Origin: Williamsia limnetica
GTDB lineage: Bacteria > Actinomycetota > Actinomycetes > Mycobacteriales > Mycobacteriaceae
Assembly (NCBI RefSeq): GCF_003217475.1
Contig: NZ_QJSP01000002.1
Location: 124,001 to 188,000 of the forward strand
Direction of reading: 5' to 3'
DNA: 64,000 nt
Part shown: positions 62,074 to 64,000 of the stretch, piece after piece
Position numbering within the stretch: the stretch's first letter is position 1
Layout: each line of letters opens with the position of its first letter
Program-made: the position numbers and the translations under genes
Notes under the pieces: generated by a model
What the model saw: only the letters and a program-made list of their open reading frames with translations
Told to the model about the DNA's origin: nothing
Databases searched by the model: none

Positions 62074-63012
62074 ATGATGATTCTCATGAATGAGAATGCC
62101 TCTTCCGGGGCCGTGTCGGCGCGCGTGACATTGAGTAGTCGCAGCTTCGCGTCCGACTTCGGTCTGGCCTCCTTACAGCCGACCCGAGAGCGCTCGCTGA
62201 TGCGCAGTGAGTTCACCCACAAGATGCGGTCGCCCGCAGGCACGGCGTCGCTCGGTTTCTTGCTGACCCTGGTCGACTACGTGACCTCGGATCCGGCGCT
62301 CACGGTGTCGGCGCCGGATTGGACGGCGACGCAGAACCTGTCCCTGCACGCCGCGGGGTCGGTGCGTCAGGGCCCGGTGCTGATCGACAGCAATCTGGTC
62401 CGGGTCGGTAAGAAGGCGGTCGTGGTGTCCGCCGACGTGTACGACGGCTGCGGCCTGACCGATCTGGGTGAGTTCGCGAAGACCATCGACAGCGCGGCGC
62501 CGCCGACCGGACACGGCCCGATTCTCGCGGGGCGGGCGCTGGCCACGTTCGTCCGGCTGCCTCGTGCCGCGGCGACCGGCGCGGACGACTACAAGCCGGA
62601 GGAGTGGGTCGGCCGACTCCGTGAGCGGAACATCGAAACTGTTGACGGGGACATCTACTCGCGCCTGGCCATGCGGGTCGTCGACCCGGCGGCCGGGATC
62701 GTGGAACTGGAACTCTCCCCGTTCGTCGCCAACATGATCGGCACCATCCAAGGTGGTGCTCAGGCCTTGCTGGTCGAGGCGGCGGCGCATGCGATCCGCC
62801 CGGGCCTCGTTGCGACGGACATGCAGCTGCACTACCTGTCCCAGGTGCGGGTCGGACCGGCGCGTTCGTACGCCGACGTGGTCCGTGATGCGACCGATCA
62901 CAGTCTCGTGAACGTCCGTCTGGTCGATGCCGGCGACGACAATCGCCTACTTGCTCTGACGACGGTGACACTGCAACGTGCGGCGGGGTTGGACAACCGT
63001 GTGGACAGGTGA
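62074..63012 (+). CDS. Double hotdog-fold (PaaI-type thioesterase) protein
   Basis: A protein of about 312 residues with two hotdog-like halves: SLGFLLTLVDYVTSD in the first and MIGTIQGGAQALLVEAAAHA, HYLSQVRVGPARSYADVV in the second. PaaI-like thioesterases or acyl-CoA binding proteins have this fold. ATGs at 62074, 62077 and 62086 are in frame; a perfect palindrome (62080-62097) covers the last of them. It lies between lpqE and carD and I do not recall it there in M. tuberculosis. Confidence 0.65.
   Translation: MMILMNENASSGAVSARVTLSSRSFASDFGLASLQPTRERSLMRSEFTHKMRSPAGTASLGFLLTLVDYVTSDPALTVSAPDWTATQNLSLHAAGSVRQGPVLIDSNLVRVGKKAVVVSADVYDGCGLTDLGEFAKTIDSAAPPTGHGPILAGRALATFVRLPRAAATGADDYKPEEWVGRLRERNIETVDGDIYSRLAMRVVDPAAGIVELELSPFVANMIGTIQGGAQALLVEAAAHAIRPGLVATDMQLHYLSQVRVGPARSYADVVRDATDHSLVNVRLVDAGDDNRLLALTTVTLQRAAGLDNRVDR
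62080..62097. promoter_or_regulatory. Perfect palindrome at the start of the hotdog gene
   Basis: ATTCTCAT-GA-ATGAGAAT, eight-base perfect arms. It could be an operator or an mRNA hairpin covering the start; it is only vaguely like Zur or Fur boxes. Confidence 0.4.
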
Positions 63013-63197
63013 CCGATCGCCGACCGCCGCCTAGCCTCAATCGGTCCGTCGGCGGCATGGTTCGGGCTATGTGCCAGCACACTTTTCAGGTGCCGTCAAG
63101 GTTTACGAAACCGCTGGTATGCCGCTGACCTGCACCGTTGGCTGATGACTCGGGACGCGCCGTGCTAGACTGGGCAAATCGAAAGGGGCATGGAACA

Positions 63198-63686
63198 TTG
63201 AATTTCAAAGTTGGTGACACCGTTGTCTACCCCCATCACGGTGCCGCACTGGTCGAAGACATCGTGACCCGAACCATCAAAGGTGAGGCCGTCGAGTACC
63301 TCGTTCTGAAGGTGGCCGATGGGGACATGACAGTCCAGATCCCATCCACGAAGCTCGAATATGTGGGTGTCCGCGACGTCGTCGGGGAAGAAGGACTGGG
63401 CAAGGTCTTCGACGTCCTCCGGGCGCCGCACACCGAGGAGCCCACGAACTGGGCCCGTCGGTTCAAGGCGAACCAGGAAAAGCTCATCTCCGGTGACATC
63501 ATCAAGGTCGCTGAGATCGTGCGTGACCTCTGGCGTCGCGAGCAGGATCGTGGTTTGTCCGCAGGTGAGAAGCGGATGCTGACCCGCGCTCGCCGTGTTC
63601 TGGTCGACGAGCTCTCGTTGGCGCAGAACACCAATGACGAGAAAGCCTCCATCATCCTCGATGAGGTTCTCGCCGCCGCTTCCTGA
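63198..63686 (+). CDS. carD: CarD, RNA polymerase-binding transcription factor
   Basis: A protein of 162 residues. The N-terminal RNA polymerase interaction domain ([20 protein letters not shown]) and the C-terminal basic/Trp DNA-binding domain ([35 protein letters not shown]) are nearly as in M. tuberculosis CarD (Rv3583c). It stabilises the open promoter complex at rRNA and other promoters. The start is TTG 63198 with AAAGGGG upstream; the only in-frame upstream starts give an unlikely extension. Confidence 0.95.
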   Translation: MNFKVGDTVVYPHHGAALVEDIVTRTIKGEAVEYLVLKVADGDMTVQIPSTKLEYVGVRDVVGEEGLGKVFDVLRAPHTEEPTNWARRFKANQEKLISGDIIKVAEIVRDLWRREQDRGLSAGEKRMLTRARRVLVDELSLAQNTNDEKASIILDEVLAAAS

Positions 63687-63705
63687 CCGAAGCAGCTAGG
63701 TTCTG

Positions 63706-64000
63706 GTGTCTACAGTCGCGTTGATCCCGGCCGCCGGCCGCGGAGAGCGGCTCGGCGCGGGACTTCCCAAAGCTTTCGTCGACCTCGCCGGTCACAGCAT
63801 GTTGCATCACGCGGTGCGTGGTGTGCAGGCCAGCGGGGTCGTCGATGCAGTTGTTCTCTCCGTACCGATCGACCTCGTCGATCAGGTGCGGTCTCAGTTT
63901 TCCGAGGTGATCGTGGTCGCCGGCGGTGCGGAGCGCTCTGACTCCGTACGCGCAGCCCTTTCCGCGGCGCCTCCGTCCGACGTGGTGCTCGTCCATGACG
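63706..64000 (+). CDS. ispD: IspD, 2-C-methyl-D-erythritol 4-phosphate cytidylyltransferase, 3' end missing
   Basis: The first 98 residues only. The CTP-binding start ALIPAAGRGERLGAGLPKAF and VVAGGAERSDSVRAAL are typical of IspD, which makes CDP-methylerythritol in the MEP isoprenoid pathway. GTG 63706 is used, 19 bases after the carD stop. In M. tuberculosis ispD (Rv3582c) follows carD in the same way. The gene continues past the window end. Confidence 0.92.
   Translation, partial: MSTVALIPAAGRGERLGAGLPKAFVDLAGHSMLHHAVRGVQASGVVDAVVLSVPIDLVDQVRSQFSEVIVVAGGAERSDSVRAALSAAPPSDVVLVHD

Noticed and set aside
63138-63171. A carD promoter with TTGGCT and TAGACT hexamers
   Set aside because: The spacing is 22 bases, too long for a standard promoter; not called.

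Overview
The window comes from a high-GC, mycolic-acid-type actinobacterium (Mycobacteriales). Gene order follows Mycobacterium tuberculosis blocks, compressed, and many proteins are recognisable one-to-one counterparts (FadA6, KstR2, IpdABC, FadA5, CYP125, Mce4, MhuD, CarD). Gordonia or Rhodococcus is the likeliest genus; the choice is inference. No rRNA, tRNA, IS element, CRISPR array or prophage was seen, and no gap without a gene exceeds 300 bases.

Layout. (1) 1-10.4 kb is the KstR2 (HIP, steroid C/D ring) block: fadA6 (cut by the window edge), an aldehyde dehydrogenase, kstR2, a DUF389 membrane protein, ipdC-ipdB-ipdA-echA20 on the minus strand and, divergently, two SDR genes and a small NTF2-like gene. 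(2) 10.4-14.7 kb is unrelated: a GNAT protein with a gyrase-A-like N-terminal half, a secreted putative papain-fold peptidase, and a Tat-exported PhoD phosphatase with a possible PHO box. (3) 14.8-22.8 kb is KstR-controlled sterol side-chain degradation: ddn-like, fadA5, cyp125, NTF2-like, ltp3, ltp4, DUF35 protein and a luciferase-like oxidoreductase. (4) 22.9-29.25 kb is an accessory insert: an AbiEi/DUF559 protein, a stand-alone P450-BM3-like CYP with a divergent TetR gene and a perfect operator-like inverted repeat, an ABC1 kinase, a DoxX-like protein and two TetR genes. (5) 29.25-40.5 kb returns to side-chain genes: echA19, fadD19, a nitronate-monooxygenase-like gene, DUF1810, an enoyl-CoA hydratase, an SDR, fadD17, fadE27, fadE26, fdxD and hsd4A. 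(6) 40.8-51.5 kb is the complete ten-gene mce4 steroid-import operon, followed by a tandem hairpin array and a KstR-box aldehyde dehydrogenase. (7) 53.3-64 kb is housekeeping, collinear with M. tuberculosis Rv3592-Rv3582c: mhuD, hydrolase, mutY, canB, a membrane protein, disA, thioesterase, radA, lpqE, carD and ispD (cut by the window end).

The parts work together. Mce4 imports sterols. CYP125 oxidises the terminal carbon. FadD19 and FadD17 make the CoA thioesters. FadE26/27, EchA19, Hsd4A, FadA5 and Ltp3/Ltp4 shorten the side chain. EchA20, IpdAB, IpdC and FadA6 dismantle rings C and D. Ten KstR-type sites (TnnAACnnGTTnnA) and two KstR2-type sites tie the scattered pieces into two regulons.

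The most interesting non-genic signal is a dispersed palindromic element of about 65 bp. It has four intergenic copies, near-complementary arms and a conserved loop. Other notable structures are a perfect 28-bp inverted repeat, a 53-bp tandem hairpin array behind mce4, and an apparently orphan KstR site.
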